This document shows positions 1 to 9,307 of a stretch of 64,000 bases of DNA, piece by piece; within the stretch, counting starts at the first letter, position 1, and each line of letters opens with the position of its first letter. Made by a program: the position numbers and the translations under genes. Source of the DNA: Flavobacterium endophyticum (GTDB lineage Bacteria > Bacteroidota > Bacteroidia > Flavobacteriales > Flavobacteriaceae). A model generated the notes under the pieces. That model was not told the DNA's origin and made no database searches. It was given only the letters and a program-made list of their open reading frames with translations. The DNA lies in the NCBI RefSeq assembly GCF_003634455.1, contig NZ_RBLC01000001.1, positions 248,001 through 312,000 of the forward strand. The letters are read 5' to 3'.

Positions 1-1003
1 CATCCACTTTGGACTGACTTCTCAAGACATAAATAATACCGCAATTCCATTATCGACAAAAGAAGCTTTTCAAGAAGTCTACTTGAAATCATTAATCGAA
101 TTGACTTCAAAGCTTAAAGATTTAAGCACAGAATGGGCCGACGTGCCAATGCTAGCCAGAACCCACGGACAGCCTGCCTCTCCTACCCGTTTAGGAAAAG
201 AAATTGCTGTTTTTGTAGAAAGATTGGAAGAACAAATGCGTCTTCTTTTTAATGTTCCTTTTGCTGCCAAATTTGGAGGCGCAACCGGAAACTTCAATGC
301 GCACCACGTCGCTTACAAGCAAATTGACTGGAAACAATTCGGAAAAGATTTCGTAGAAGGAAATTTAGGCTTGCACCATTCTTTCCCGACTACACAGATT
401 GAACATTACGATCATTTTGCTGCATTTTTTGATGCGCTGAAAAGAATCAACACCATTATCATCGATTTGGACAGGGATATCTGGACTTATGTGTCAATGG
501 ATTATTTCAAGCAAAAAATAAAAGCTGGTGAGGTAGGTTCTTCTGCCATGCCGCACAAAGTCAATCCTATTGATTTTGAAAACTCAGAAGGAAATTTAGG
601 AATTGCCAATGCTATTTTTGAGCATCTGGCCGCCAAATTGCCTTTATCAAGATTGCAGAGAGACTTGACCGACAGTACCGTTTTGAGAAATATCGGCGTG
701 CCGATGGGCCATACGATTATCGGTTTTGAGGCTACTTTAAAAGGGTTGAACAAGCTACTTTTGAACGCTCCAAAATTCGAGGAAGACCTTGAAAGAAATT
801 GGGCTGTTGTTGCCGAAGCCATTCAAACCATCTTGAGAAGAGAAGGCTACCCGAATCCGTATGAAGCCCTGAAAGGCCTTACGAGGACCAATACCGTGAT
901 GAACAAAGAATCCATTCATGAATTTATCAAGACGCTTGAGGTTTCGGAAAACATTAAAGCAGAACTATTGCAAATTACGCCAAGCAATTACCTAGGAATC
1001 TAA
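1..1003 (+). CDS. purB: Adenylosuccinate lyase, 3' part
   Basis: The reading frame is open from base 2, so the gene starts upstream of the window; about 333 codons remain of a family usually near 450. PurB cleaves adenylosuccinate to AMP and SAICAR to AICAR in cytosolic purine synthesis. Visible signatures are the N-proximal HFGLTSQDINN stretch, the ARTHGQPASPT histidine motif, and the fumarase/aspartase superfamily loop GSSAMPHKVNP that carries the mobile catalytic serine. The C-terminus ends normally (SNYLGI) before a hairpin terminator at 1027. Two other purine genes, guaB and guaA, lie in this window but in separate transcription units. Confidence 0.96.
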   Translation, partial: IHFGLTSQDINNTAIPLSTKEAFQEVYLKSLIELTSKLKDLSTEWADVPMLARTHGQPASPTRLGKEIAVFVERLEEQMRLLFNVPFAAKFGGATGNFNAHHVAYKQIDWKQFGKDFVEGNLGLHHSFPTTQIEHYDHFAAFFDALKRINTIIIDLDRDIWTYVSMDYFKQKIKAGEVGSSAMPHKVNPIDFENSEGNLGIANAIFEHLAAKLPLSRLQRDLTDSTVLRNIGVPMGHTIIGFEATLKGLNKLLLNAPKFEEDLERNWAVVAEAIQTILRREGYPNPYEALKGLTRTNTVMNKESIHEFIKTLEVSENIKAELLQITPSNYLGI

Positions 1004-1026
1004 AATAGTACTTTGTATAGAAAAAC

Positions 1027-1069
1027 AATCTCGAGCAGGAATACAACAACTTCCTTCTCGAGATTTTTT
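1027..1069 (+). terminator. Rho-independent terminator of purB
   Basis: AATCTCGAG pairs with CTCGAGATT; after one mismatch AGGAA pairs with TTCCT around a 9-nt loop. A T run follows. It sits 23 nt after the purB stop. Confidence 0.85.
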
Positions 1070-1156
1070 ATTTTTGGATGGCCTTGATTTTTTTCCGATA
1101 TTAGTTAACAAAATCCCCTAGCCTTGTAACACACCCTCGAATTCAAATTAAAATTG

Positions 1157-1762
1157 ATGTCGAAGAACAAAATACTAATAGTGTTTGCCCATCCCTTATT
1201 CGAAAAATCTTTTGCGAATAAAATTTTAGCGGAACATATACCACCCTCCAAAAACATTACCTTCCATGACTTATACGAAATCTATCCTGAATTCGACATC
1301 AATGTCAAGTACGAACAAGAATTGCTAAAAAACCATGACATTATCATCTGGCAGCATCCTATGTATTGGTATAGCTGTCCGCCCCTGCTAAAACAATGGA
1401 TCGACATGGTTTTGGAATACGGCTGGGCCTATGGCAAAAATGGATTGGCGTTACAGGATAAAATTATCTTCCAGACTATAACTACCGGTGCCAACATGGA
1501 AAATTATTCCACAAAGGGAGACAACTTGTTTACATTACCTGAATTATTGCGTCCTTTCAGCCAGACCGCAAAAGTCTGCCGAATGGAATACCTGCCGCCT
1601 TTTGTAATCCACGGTACGCACAAAATGGAAGAAGAGGCCTATTACGAACACGGGGCTTCTTATGCAAGGCTTTTGAACTATCTTGAAGCTAATGAAATAG
1701 ACGCCAAAAAAATACAGCAGTTTTTTTACATGAACGATTGGATGCAATCTAAAAATATTTGA
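1157..1762 (+). CDS. KefF/KefG-like NAD(P)H oxidoreductase
   Basis: A 201-residue flavodoxin-like quinone oxidoreductase of the NQO2/KefF-KefG/MdaB family. N-terminal KILIVFAHP begins the flavodoxin-like fold, and IIWQHPMYWYSCPPLLKQWID is the family core motif that lines the flavin. In enteric bacteria such proteins are cytosolic ancillary subunits that activate the glutathione-gated K+ efflux antiporters. Here the next gene is a KefC-type antiporter starting one base after the stop, which strongly supports that role. A TTG lies directly before the chosen ATG and would add one residue. The true physiological electron acceptor cannot be read from sequence. Confidence 0.88.
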   Translation: MSKNKILIVFAHPLFEKSFANKILAEHIPPSKNITFHDLYEIYPEFDINVKYEQELLKNHDIIIWQHPMYWYSCPPLLKQWIDMVLEYGWAYGKNGLALQDKIIFQTITTGANMENYSTKGDNLFTLPELLRPFSQTAKVCRMEYLPPFVIHGTHKMEEEAYYEHGASYARLLNYLEANEIDAKKIQQFFYMNDWMQSKNI

Positions 1763-1763
1763 C

Positions 1764-3638
1764 ATGGAAAATAGTTTTTTTCTTCAGGCAATAATTTATC
1801 TGGCCGCTGCGGTAGTTTGCGTTCCTATCGCAAAAAAGATCGGACTGAGCTCTATTTTAGGCTACTTGTTTTCTGGAATTATCATCGGCCCCTTTGTATT
1901 AGGATTTATTGGCTCGGAAGGCCAAGACTTGATGCATTTTGCTGAATTTGGTGTCGTAATGATGCTTTTTCTGATCGGACTGGAACTCGATCCTTATAAG
2001 TTCTGGAAAATGCGACGATTCATATTAGGAATGGGCTCGCTACAAGTTGGGATTACTTCATTAGTGCTTTTCATCTGTTCATCGATTATTTTCGATTGGA
2101 ACTGGCAGACAGCCCTGACTATTTCCCTAGCCTTATCGCTTTCTTCAACAGCTATAGTATTGCAGACGCTCAAAGAAAAAGCAATGTTGCAGACTTCCGT
2201 CGGACGTTCTTCTTTTGCCGTATTGCTTTTTCAAGATATTGCCGTCATTCCGATCTTGGCTATCATTCCTTTGCTTGTTTCGAGTTCAAATATAATTCCT
2301 GATGAAGATATTCACCATTCGTTGATTTCAAATTTAGACGGCTGGCTGCAGACCTTAATCGTAATTGGCGTGATTGCTGTGATTTATTTTGCGGGGAAAT
2401 ATGTAATTGTTCCTATTCTACATGTAGTCGCAAAAACAAGGCTGCAGGAATTGTTTACCGCGTCGGCTTTATTATTAGTATTAGGCGTGTCCTACCTTAT
2501 GCAATTGGTCGGATTAAGCCCTGCTTTGGGTGCATTTATGGCTGGAGTCGTCTTGGCCAATTCTGAATTCAGGCATGAACTGGAAGGCGATATCGCCCCG
2601 TTTAAAGGCTTGTTGCTTGGCTTATTTTTTATAGGTGTCGGCGCTTCGATCAATTTCAGGCTGATTATCGACAATCCTGCCTTTATCTTGATTTTTGGTT
2701 TTATACTGACCATGATCAAGTTCTTTGTTTTCTTGGGAATCGGAAAACTCTACAACAAAAAAATCGACCAGAATTTTATCTTTTCGATTGGCTTGAGCCA
2801 AGCTGGAGAATTTGGGTTTGTAATCATGAGTTTTTCTATGGAACTGAATATTATTCCGAATATGCTCGCCAATCAGATCATGGCAATCATCGCGATAAGC
2901 ATGATTTCTACTCCTTTCTTACTGCTGATTAATGAACGTTTGATCGATCCTTATTTTGGGGTAAAAGAAAAAGAGCCCAAGACGTATGACGAAATCAACG
3001 AAAACAACGAAGTCATCATCGCTGGTTTTGGAAACTTCGGAAGTACCATAGGCCGTTTGCTAAAGACCAACAAGATTCCAGCTACCATATTAGATTTAGA
3101 TTCAGACCGCGTGGATTCCTTACGAAAAATGGGCTTTAAGGTATATTATGGTGATGCGACCCGTCTGGAACTATTAAAAGCTGCCGGTTGCGAAAATGCA
3201 AAATTGTTTATTGCCGCCATCGACAACCCGACCGTGAACCTAATCGTAATTGAGATGCTGAAAAAACATTTTCCGCACCTGAAAATCTTGGCTAGAGCCA
3301 GAAACAGAAATGATGCTTTTGAAATTATCGACATGGGAATAGAAAATATCTACCGTGAAAATTTATATAGTGCCGTACATTTAGGCGTCGATGCTTTGGT
3401 TTATTTAGGCCATCGCCGTTATTCGGCTACAAGACAGGGACAGCGATTCATTAAATATGATGAGGATGCTATTTTCAGGCTGGCCAAAAAACGACATGAT
3501 AAAAAAGCGTTTATGATTTCGGCTATGGAAGAAATCGAAATGCAGGAACAGCTTTTTAAAAGCGACCTTTTCAATCCTATTGGCCCGGGAGATCATGCTT
3601 GGGACAGCGAAAATTTGAAAAAGGATACTTCTGCATAA
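1764..3638 (+). CDS. KefB/KefC-type monovalent cation:proton antiporter
   Basis: A 624-residue CPA2-family antiporter. The first ~390 residues are a run of about 12 hydrophobic segments (Na_H_exchanger domain). The loop HELEGDIA near residues 271-278 matches the regulatory HALExDIE loop of KefC. A cytosolic TrkA-N/KTN Rossmann domain follows, with GFGNFG near residue 421 for nucleotide binding. KefC homologues exchange K+ for H+ and protect against electrophiles. It is translationally coupled to the upstream KefF-like gene. No TrkA-C domain is evident; the tail is acidic/basic low-complexity sequence. Substrate K+ versus Na+ is inferred from family only. Confidence 0.92.
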   Translation: MENSFFLQAIIYLAAAVVCVPIAKKIGLSSILGYLFSGIIIGPFVLGFIGSEGQDLMHFAEFGVVMMLFLIGLELDPYKFWKMRRFILGMGSLQVGITSLVLFICSSIIFDWNWQTALTISLALSLSSTAIVLQTLKEKAMLQTSVGRSSFAVLLFQDIAVIPILAIIPLLVSSSNIIPDEDIHHSLISNLDGWLQTLIVIGVIAVIYFAGKYVIVPILHVVAKTRLQELFTASALLLVLGVSYLMQLVGLSPALGAFMAGVVLANSEFRHELEGDIAPFKGLLLGLFFIGVGASINFRLIIDNPAFILIFGFILTMIKFFVFLGIGKLYNKKIDQNFIFSIGLSQAGEFGFVIMSFSMELNIIPNMLANQIMAIIAISMISTPFLLLINERLIDPYFGVKEKEPKTYDEINENNEVIIAGFGNFGSTIGRLLKTNKIPATILDLDSDRVDSLRKMGFKVYYGDATRLELLKAAGCENAKLFIAAIDNPTVNLIVIEMLKKHFPHLKILARARNRNDAFEIIDMGIENIYRENLYSAVHLGVDALVYLGHRRYSATRQGQRFIKYDEDAIFRLAKKRHDKKAFMISAMEEIEMQEQLFKSDLFNPIGPGDHAWDSENLKKDTSA

Positions 3639-3641
3639 CAA

Positions 3642-3675
3642 AAAAGCCGAAGAACTTGAAAGTACCTCGGCTTTT
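3642..3675. terminator. Bidirectional terminator between the antiporter gene and guaB
   Basis: AAAAGCCGA and TCGGCTTTT form a perfect 9-bp stem, with a further small ACTT/AAGT stem inside the loop. The A and T runs let it serve both convergent genes. Confidence 0.85.
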
Positions 3676-3693
3676 CTTTTATGAGTAAGAAGC

Positions 3694-5166
3694 TTATCTT
3701 GAATAGTTTGGTGCTTCTTTCGTAATTGTAACATTGTGGGGATGGCTTTCTCCGATACCGCTTGCAGTAATTCTAACAAAGCGTCCGGTTTCTTGCAACG
3801 TCTCTATATTTTTTGATCCGCAGTAGCCCATTCCTGCTCTCAAGCCTCCGATAAATTGGAGCATGCTTTCGAACAGTTCACCTTTGTATGGAACACGTCC
3901 AACGATTCCTTCTGGAACTAATTTCTTGATGTCGTCTTCTACATCTTGGAAATAACGATCTTTCGAACCTTCTTGCATCGCTTCAACCGATCCCATACCT
4001 CTATACGATTTGAATTTTCTTCCTTCAAAAATGATAGTTTCACCTGGGGATTCTTTAGTACCTGCTAAAAGAGAACCTAACATTACACAGTCAGCACCAG
4101 CAGCGATCGCTTTTGGGATATCTCCTGTATAACGGATTCCACCGTCAGCAATGACAGGAATTCCAGAACCTTTGATGGCCGCGGCTACTTCTAAAACCGC
4201 AGAAAATTGCGGGAAGCCAACACCAGCCACAACTCTAGTAGTACAAATTGAACCAGGTCCGATTCCTACTTTTACGCCGTCGGCACCATTTTCAACCAAA
4301 TATTTAGCTGCTTCAGGAGTCGCGATATTTCCGACGATAACATCTAAATCTGGGAAATTTTTCTTTACGTCTTTCAAAACATCTACAACGCCTTTGGTAT
4401 GTCCGTGAGCGGTATCAATAATAACAGCATCTACTCCAGCGGCAACTAATGCGCCTGCTCTTTGAACGGCATCAGCCGTAACACCAAGGGCAGCCGCTAC
4501 TCTCAAACGTCCGAACTTATCTTTGTTGGCGATTGGTTTTTGCGTCAGTTTTGTGATATCTCTAAAGGTAATCAGTCCGACCAGCTTATAGTCAGAATTC
4601 ACTACCGGCAGTTTTTCAATTTTGTTTTTCTGAAGGATGCCTTCAGCGACTTCCAATGTAGTTCCTTCCCCAGCAGTGACAAGCTTTTCAGTCGTCATAA
4701 CTTCTAGAATAGAACGGGTATTATTTTTTTCGAAACGCAAATCACGGTTTGTGACGATTCCTTTTAAAATTTGATTTTCATCTACGACAGGAATACCTCC
4801 GATACTGTATTCTCTCATTACTTGTTTTGCATCGCCAACGGTTGCTGTCAAAGGCAAAGTCACAGGATCTATGATCATTCCAGACTCGGCTCTTTTTACT
4901 TTTCGCACTTCAGCTGCCTGCTGTTCGATGGTCATGTTTTTATGCAGTACGCCGATACCACCTTCTTGAGCCATAGCAATCGCCATAGCGCTTTCGGTAA
5001 CTGTATCCATTGCTGCAGAAACAATAGGAACATTTAATGTAATATTGCGGGAAAATTTAGATTGAATGCTTACTTCGCGTGGTAAAACTTCAGAATAATT
5101 GGGGATCAGGAGGACATCGTCGTAGGTAAGACCTTCTCCTATAACTTTAGTTGAGTGTGCTTTCAT
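3694..5166 (-). CDS. guaB: Inosine-5'-monophosphate dehydrogenase
   Basis: A 490-residue IMP dehydrogenase, the usual full length. It oxidises IMP to XMP with NAD+, the rate-limiting step to GMP. A TIM barrel is interrupted by two CBS domains (about residues 95-205). The catalytic loop GIGPGSICTTRVV places the nucleophile at Cys308; GGIRYTGD and the mobile flap are present downstream. The substrate XMP goes to GuaA, encoded at 55975-57504. A TAnnTTTG box lies 27 nt upstream of the ATG. It has its own promoter and a shared terminator, so it looks monocistronic. Confidence 0.97.
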   Translation of the reverse strand: MKAHSTKVIGEGLTYDDVLLIPNYSEVLPREVSIQSKFSRNITLNVPIVSAAMDTVTESAMAIAMAQEGGIGVLHKNMTIEQQAAEVRKVKRAESGMIIDPVTLPLTATVGDAKQVMREYSIGGIPVVDENQILKGIVTNRDLRFEKNNTRSILEVMTTEKLVTAGEGTTLEVAEGILQKNKIEKLPVVNSDYKLVGLITFRDITKLTQKPIANKDKFGRLRVAAALGVTADAVQRAGALVAAGVDAVIIDTAHGHTKGVVDVLKDVKKNFPDLDVIVGNIATPEAAKYLVENGADGVKVGIGPGSICTTRVVAGVGFPQFSAVLEVAAAIKGSGIPVIADGGIRYTGDIPKAIAAGADCVMLGSLLAGTKESPGETIIFEGRKFKSYRGMGSVEAMQEGSKDRYFQDVEDDIKKLVPEGIVGRVPYKGELFESMLQFIGGLRAGMGYCGSKNIETLQETGRFVRITASGIGESHPHNVTITKEAPNYSR

Positions 5167-5193
5167 TGTTGCAATTTGTAGTTAAATTGCGTG

Positions 5194-5201
5194 CAAATGT
5201 A
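5194..5201 (-). promoter_or_regulatory. Bacteroidetes -7 box of guaB
   Basis: On the minus strand it reads TACATTTG, an exact TAnnTTTG match, giving a short leader of about 25 nt before the guaB ATG. No clear -33 TTG is seen at the expected distance. Confidence 0.5.
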
Positions 5202-5238
5202 ATCATTTTTAGGGAGAAAAGGAAATCTACAGCTTTAT

Positions 5239-7128
5239 TTAGAAATATTTAGCTTTTGGCAATGAGGCAATGAATTCCGTCCCGCCTTCTTGATGGTGGA
5301 CAATATCGAGCTGTCCATTATTATCTGACAAAAATTGTTTTACCAAAAGCAGTCCAAGACCGGTACCTTCTTCAAAACCAGTTCCTTTTTCGGACACTAC
5401 TCTTTTGTCAAAATTCAGGATTTCTTCAATCTTGGCTTGAGAAATACCTTTGCCCGAATCATTGATATGCATATGGATAAATGTTCCGTCTTCAGAATAT
5501 CTGATTTCAATAGTTCCGGCTATAGGAGTGAACTTTATTGCATTAGACAGCAAATTATTTAGTATGATTTGGACATGTCCTTTATCTGCATCGACAACTG
5601 TGTCTTTTTCTGAATTTGTATGGATAAACTTTATTTCTTTAGCTTTCGCCATAAGGTTCAATCCGGCTATGGAATCTTTGACCACTTTTTCTAAATCAAT
5701 ATTCTCTTTATTGATTTTTGCTCCATCGAGCTGTGTCATAGACCAATGCAATATATTATTCAGCATGATCGAAGTACTATCGACTTGAGTAATCAAGTGT
5801 TCGGCCAATACTTTCAGTTCTTCACTGCTGATTTCGCCTTCGCGTAGCAGTCCGAGAACTTGCTGAATAGAAGCAATCGGGGATCTCAAATCATGTGACA
5901 ATATAGAGAACAATTTGTTTTTTGTTTGATTTAACTCGCTCAAGTTATGGTTCTGTGCGGTTATCAGCATTTGCTGGCTTTCGATATCTTGGTTTTTAAG
6001 CTCTAATTCTGAATATAGCTTCTCCCTTACCTTATTATTCTTGGTATACTGGTATATGATGGTCAAAAGATACAGCATGAAGAGAATTACGGATACTGAA
6101 AATAGTCTTGTGTTTTTGAGCTTGTGCTGTGCCGCTTCATTTTTGGCAACGAGTTTTTCGTTTTCGGCTTCTTTTCTTTTTAGCTGCAGCAAGTTGATTT
6201 CTTTTAATTTTGCGTCGTTAAAAAGCGAATCATTATAGCTTTTGCAGATGGCCAGATACTTAAAAGCCAGTTCATAATTATGGTCATTTTTATAAGCAAT
6301 CGATAAGATTTCTGCAGCCCTGGCAATATCCCATTTGGCTTGTGTATTTTTTGCGGCTTCAAAGCCTTTCAAGCCATATTCTTCTGCTTTTTTATAATCG
6401 CCTTTTTTAATATAGACTTCTGAAAGCCCCGTGTTTGCAAACGACTTTTCCCATTGATTGGCTTGACTCGCATCAAGTACTTTTTTGTAATAATAAACAG
6501 AAGAATCTAAATCGTTCCGAAGATAATGGAGGTTTCCCAACCTGTTTTGGGAAAGATGCTCCATGTTGGAATCTTTATTTTGGACTGCTAATTTTAAAGA
6601 TTTATGAAAATTATCATACGACTCGTCTATTTCCTTTAATTCAATTTGCGAAATGCCTATATTCAGATACACTTTGCTCTCTAATACGGTATCGTTTAGT
6701 TCTTTGATAATCGTATTTGCCTTTTGGAATAACTTTATGGCTTCTTTATTTCTGCCAATTCCTTGCTGAATAAGACCTTGGCCTATAAGACATTTTGCAA
6801 TCCCGAGCTTATTATCGGTTTCTTCATATAACGACAAAGCCTCCATAAATTTCTGCAGGGCTATATCATACGTTCCAACGATATAATAGCTTGCGGCATA
6901 ATTATGGGCAACATCTGCAATCAGATTAGGGTCTTTGGATTTTTTTGCGATAGCTTCGGCTTTTACAAGCGACTTTTTTGCGGCTTTAAAATCGCTGTAT
7001 ACCTGCTTTTTAGATTCTTCAAGATAGTAACGGACAGAATCTTTCTGGAGATTAAAAGAATAGCTCTCGGTTTTTGGCAAAACCAAGCAAATTAATAAGG
7101 TAAAAAAGCTTATTATAGAACTGGGCAA
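5239..7128 (-). CDS. TPR-containing membrane sensor histidine kinase
   Basis: A 629-residue protein with a hydrophobic N-terminal segment, a periplasmic tetratricopeptide region (about residues 50-320, with repeated A-xx-Y-xxxG-xYxxAL patterns), one membrane segment (about 342-362), a coiled-coil linker, then a HisKA dimerisation domain with H412 in SILSHDLRSP and a HATPase_c domain with N box, DSGKGIS and GTGLGL. It should autophosphorylate and pass phosphate to a response regulator. No receiver domain or DNA-binding domain is fused and no regulator gene is adjacent, so the partner is unknown. The start is TTG; an in-frame stop lies five codons upstream, so no longer ATG start exists. Confidence 0.88.
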   Translation of the reverse strand: MPSSIISFFTLLICLVLPKTESYSFNLQKDSVRYYLEESKKQVYSDFKAAKKSLVKAEAIAKKSKDPNLIADVAHNYAASYYIVGTYDIALQKFMEALSLYEETDNKLGIAKCLIGQGLIQQGIGRNKEAIKLFQKANTIIKELNDTVLESKVYLNIGISQIELKEIDESYDNFHKSLKLAVQNKDSNMEHLSQNRLGNLHYLRNDLDSSVYYYKKVLDASQANQWEKSFANTGLSEVYIKKGDYKKAEEYGLKGFEAAKNTQAKWDIARAAEILSIAYKNDHNYELAFKYLAICKSYNDSLFNDAKLKEINLLQLKRKEAENEKLVAKNEAAQHKLKNTRLFSVSVILFMLYLLTIIYQYTKNNKVREKLYSELELKNQDIESQQMLITAQNHNLSELNQTKNKLFSILSHDLRSPIASIQQVLGLLREGEISSEELKVLAEHLITQVDSTSIMLNNILHWSMTQLDGAKINKENIDLEKVVKDSIAGLNLMAKAKEIKFIHTNSEKDTVVDADKGHVQIILNNLLSNAIKFTPIAGTIEIRYSEDGTFIHMHINDSGKGISQAKIEEILNFDKRVVSEKGTGFEEGTGLGLLLVKQFLSDNNGQLDIVHHQEGGTEFIASLPKAKYF

Positions 7129-7182
7129 ACTATCGTTAAGTTAAAATTACTCCGCGATAAAGATACCAAAATTTGGTCGGAA

Positions 7183-8046
7183 TTAGTGGTATACCGTAAA
7201 AATCTTTGTCGCTTCGTTATAGGCGCTTTCAAAACTCATGGGGCTAGTTTCTGTTGAAGCTTTTTGCGTCGTAAAATACGAAAGCATCTTTTCGGTCGGC
7301 ATATTTCCTGTCAAATCGTCTTTAGCCATAGGACAGCCGCCAAAACCTTGGATAGCGCCGTCAAATCTTCGACAGCCGGATTTATAAGCTGCATCTACTT
7401 TTTCGAACCATTTATCTGGCGTTGTATGCAAGTGCGCTCCGAACTCGATATGCTTGTATTTTGGGATCAGGTTCGAAAAAAGATAATCAATTACTTCTGG
7501 TGTTGAAGAACCAACGGTATCTGAAAGCGACAATATTTTGACGCCCATGTTGGATAATCTTTCTGTCCATTCGCCAACAATTTCAACATTCCACGGATCA
7601 CCATATGGATTTCCGAATCCCATGGAAAGATAGGCCACGACTTCTTTGTCTGTAGCATTGGCGATATCCAGAATTTCTTGTAGAGTAATTAAAGATTCGG
7701 CTATGGTCTTATGAGTATTCCGCATCTGGAAATTTTCAGATATAGAAAACGGATAACCTAGGTACTGTATTTCTTTGTGTTTTGAAGCCATTTCTGCGCC
7801 TTGCGTATTGGCAATAATTGCTAAAAGCTTGCTTCTTGTCTGAGAAAGGTCAAGCTTGGCTAATACTTCAGCCGTATCGACCATTTGAGGAATGGCTTTT
7901 GGCGAAACAAAACTTCCAAAATCTATGGTATCAAAACCAACACGCAATAAGGATTGGATGTAGTCCACTTTTTTTTCTGTCGGGATAAATGCCTTGATTC
8001 CTTGCATCGCATCCCTCGGACACTCTATAATTTTAACTTGTTCCAT
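7183..8046 (-). CDS. Hydroxymethylglutaryl-CoA lyase
   Basis: A 287-residue DRE-TIM metallolyase. HMG-CoA lyase splits HMG-CoA into acetyl-CoA and acetoacetate, the last step of leucine catabolism. The loop FGGCPMAKDDLTGNMPTE is the HMGL signature with its catalytic cysteine. The N-terminal ECPRDAMQG corresponds to the ECPRDGxQ metal/substrate motif; here Ala replaces the usual Gly. HLHTTPDKWFE supplies the metal-binding His pair, although the usual HxHD is altered (HLHTT). Leucine dehydrogenase at 13681-14781 would start the same catabolic route, but the two genes are unlinked. Confidence 0.9.
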   Translation of the reverse strand: MEQVKIIECPRDAMQGIKAFIPTEKKVDYIQSLLRVGFDTIDFGSFVSPKAIPQMVDTAEVLAKLDLSQTRSKLLAIIANTQGAEMASKHKEIQYLGYPFSISENFQMRNTHKTIAESLITLQEILDIANATDKEVVAYLSMGFGNPYGDPWNVEIVGEWTERLSNMGVKILSLSDTVGSSTPEVIDYLFSNLIPKYKHIEFGAHLHTTPDKWFEKVDAAYKSGCRRFDGAIQGFGGCPMAKDDLTGNMPTEKMLSYFTTQKASTETSPMSFESAYNEATKIFTVYH

Positions 8047-8126
8047 AGAAGTCCAAAGATAGGAAAGAATTCTATTTTACGAAATCGTTTTTTCCTAATT
8101 TTATACTAACGAACTATCGAATTATC

Positions 8127-9146
8127 TTACTTTTCTTTTAGTATCTTTTGGTTGATTTTTTTGATCAGAGCTGGGCCTTCATAAATAAATCCAGTATACA
8201 GTTGCACTAAGCTGGCACCTGCTTCTAATTTCTCAAGCGCGTCTTCGGCAGAATGAATTCCTCCTACTCCAATTATCGGAAAGGATTTATTGCTTTTTTC
8301 GGAAAGAAAGCGGATTACTTCTGTAGAACGTTTTGTCAGAGGCTTTCCAGACAAGCCGCCTGTTTCTTTTTTGTTTTCGGATTTCAGCCCTTCTCTAGAA
8401 ATAGTCGTATTGGTAGCAATTACGCCCGCAATTTTTGTGTCGTTTACGATGTCAATAATATCCAAAAGCTGTTCGTTTGTCAAATCAGGTGCTATCTTGA
8501 GGAGAATCGGTTTCTGTTTTGGCTTTGTGACATTCTTATCTTGGAGAGATTGCAACAACTGTGTCAGTGGTTCTTTATCTTGTAATGCACGAAGATTTGG
8601 CGTATTCGGAGAACTTACATTTACGACAAAATAATCTACATGATCATATAAGGCATCAAAGCAGATTTCATAATCTGAAGTTGCTTCTTCATTTGGAGTC
8701 AGCTTATTCTTCCCGATATTTCCTCCAATCAGCACGCCATTATTTTTTTTCAGTCTTTCGACAGCTTCAACCACACCGCCGTTGTTAAATCCCATCCTAT
8801 TGATGATTGCCGAATCTTCTTTTAGGCGGAAAAGGCGTTTTTTAGGATTTCCCTCCTGTCCTTTTGGCGTGAGCGTACCGATTTCGATAAAGCCAAAACC
8901 AAGATTCGAAAGTTCTTTATATAACTTTGCATCTTTATCAAATCCGGCGGCCAGGCCAACAGGATTTTTAAATTTCAAGCCAAAAACTTCACGTTCCAGT
9001 CGTTTATCTTCTATTTGATAAAGCGATTTGAAAATTGATTTCGAGCCCGGAATCTTGTTTAGAAAACGCAGTGTTGAAAAAGTAAAATAATGGATTTTTT
9101 CCGGATCAAACCCGAAAAGAAGTGGGCGGATTAGTGATTTGTACAT
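8127..9146 (-). CDS. pyrD: Dihydroorotate dehydrogenase (quinone), class 2
   Basis: A 339-residue FMN enzyme oxidising dihydroorotate to orotate with quinone as acceptor, step four of pyrimidine synthesis. The N-terminal ~45 residues form the amphipathic membrane-associating extension typical of class 2. The catalytic serine lies in [10 protein letters not shown] (Ser178/179). [13 protein letters not shown] and the C-terminal [11 protein letters not shown] phosphate-binding stretch are typical. The gene is 80 nt upstream of the HMG-CoA lyase gene on the same strand and may be cotranscribed with it. PyrG at 50780 acts later in the same pathway. Confidence 0.96.
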   Translation of the reverse strand: MYKSLIRPLLFGFDPEKIHYFTFSTLRFLNKIPGSKSIFKSLYQIEDKRLEREVFGLKFKNPVGLAAGFDKDAKLYKELSNLGFGFIEIGTLTPKGQEGNPKKRLFRLKEDSAIINRMGFNNGGVVEAVERLKKNNGVLIGGNIGKNKLTPNEEATSDYEICFDALYDHVDYFVVNVSSPNTPNLRALQDKEPLTQLLQSLQDKNVTKPKQKPILLKIAPDLTNEQLLDIIDIVNDTKIAGVIATNTTISREGLKSENKKETGGLSGKPLTKRSTEVIRFLSEKSNKSFPIIGVGGIHSAEDALEKLEAGASLVQLYTGFIYEGPALIKKINQKILKEK

Positions 9147-9166
9147 TTTAGCTGTGTTGTGTTTTG

Positions 9167-9174
9167 CAAAAATA
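9167..9174 (-). promoter_or_regulatory. -7 box of pyrD
   Basis: Reads TATTTTTG on the minus strand, matching TAnnTTTG, about 20 nt upstream of the pyrD ATG. Confidence 0.45.
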
Positions 9175-9307
9175 GAATTATCAATCCGATTATTAAATGT
9201 TTGGCAGATTTTTTTGTAGATGTTATCAATTGTTTATTTTATATTTAGCCTACAAAATCTCTTCTGTAGACTCTCAGAATGAGCATTGATACTTTCTAAA
9301 TTTAGAT

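Noticed and set aside
4151..4408. Open frames opposite guaB, uvrB, icd and other long genes
   Set aside because: They are antisense or shifted shadows of strongly supported genes with low-complexity translations and no domain.
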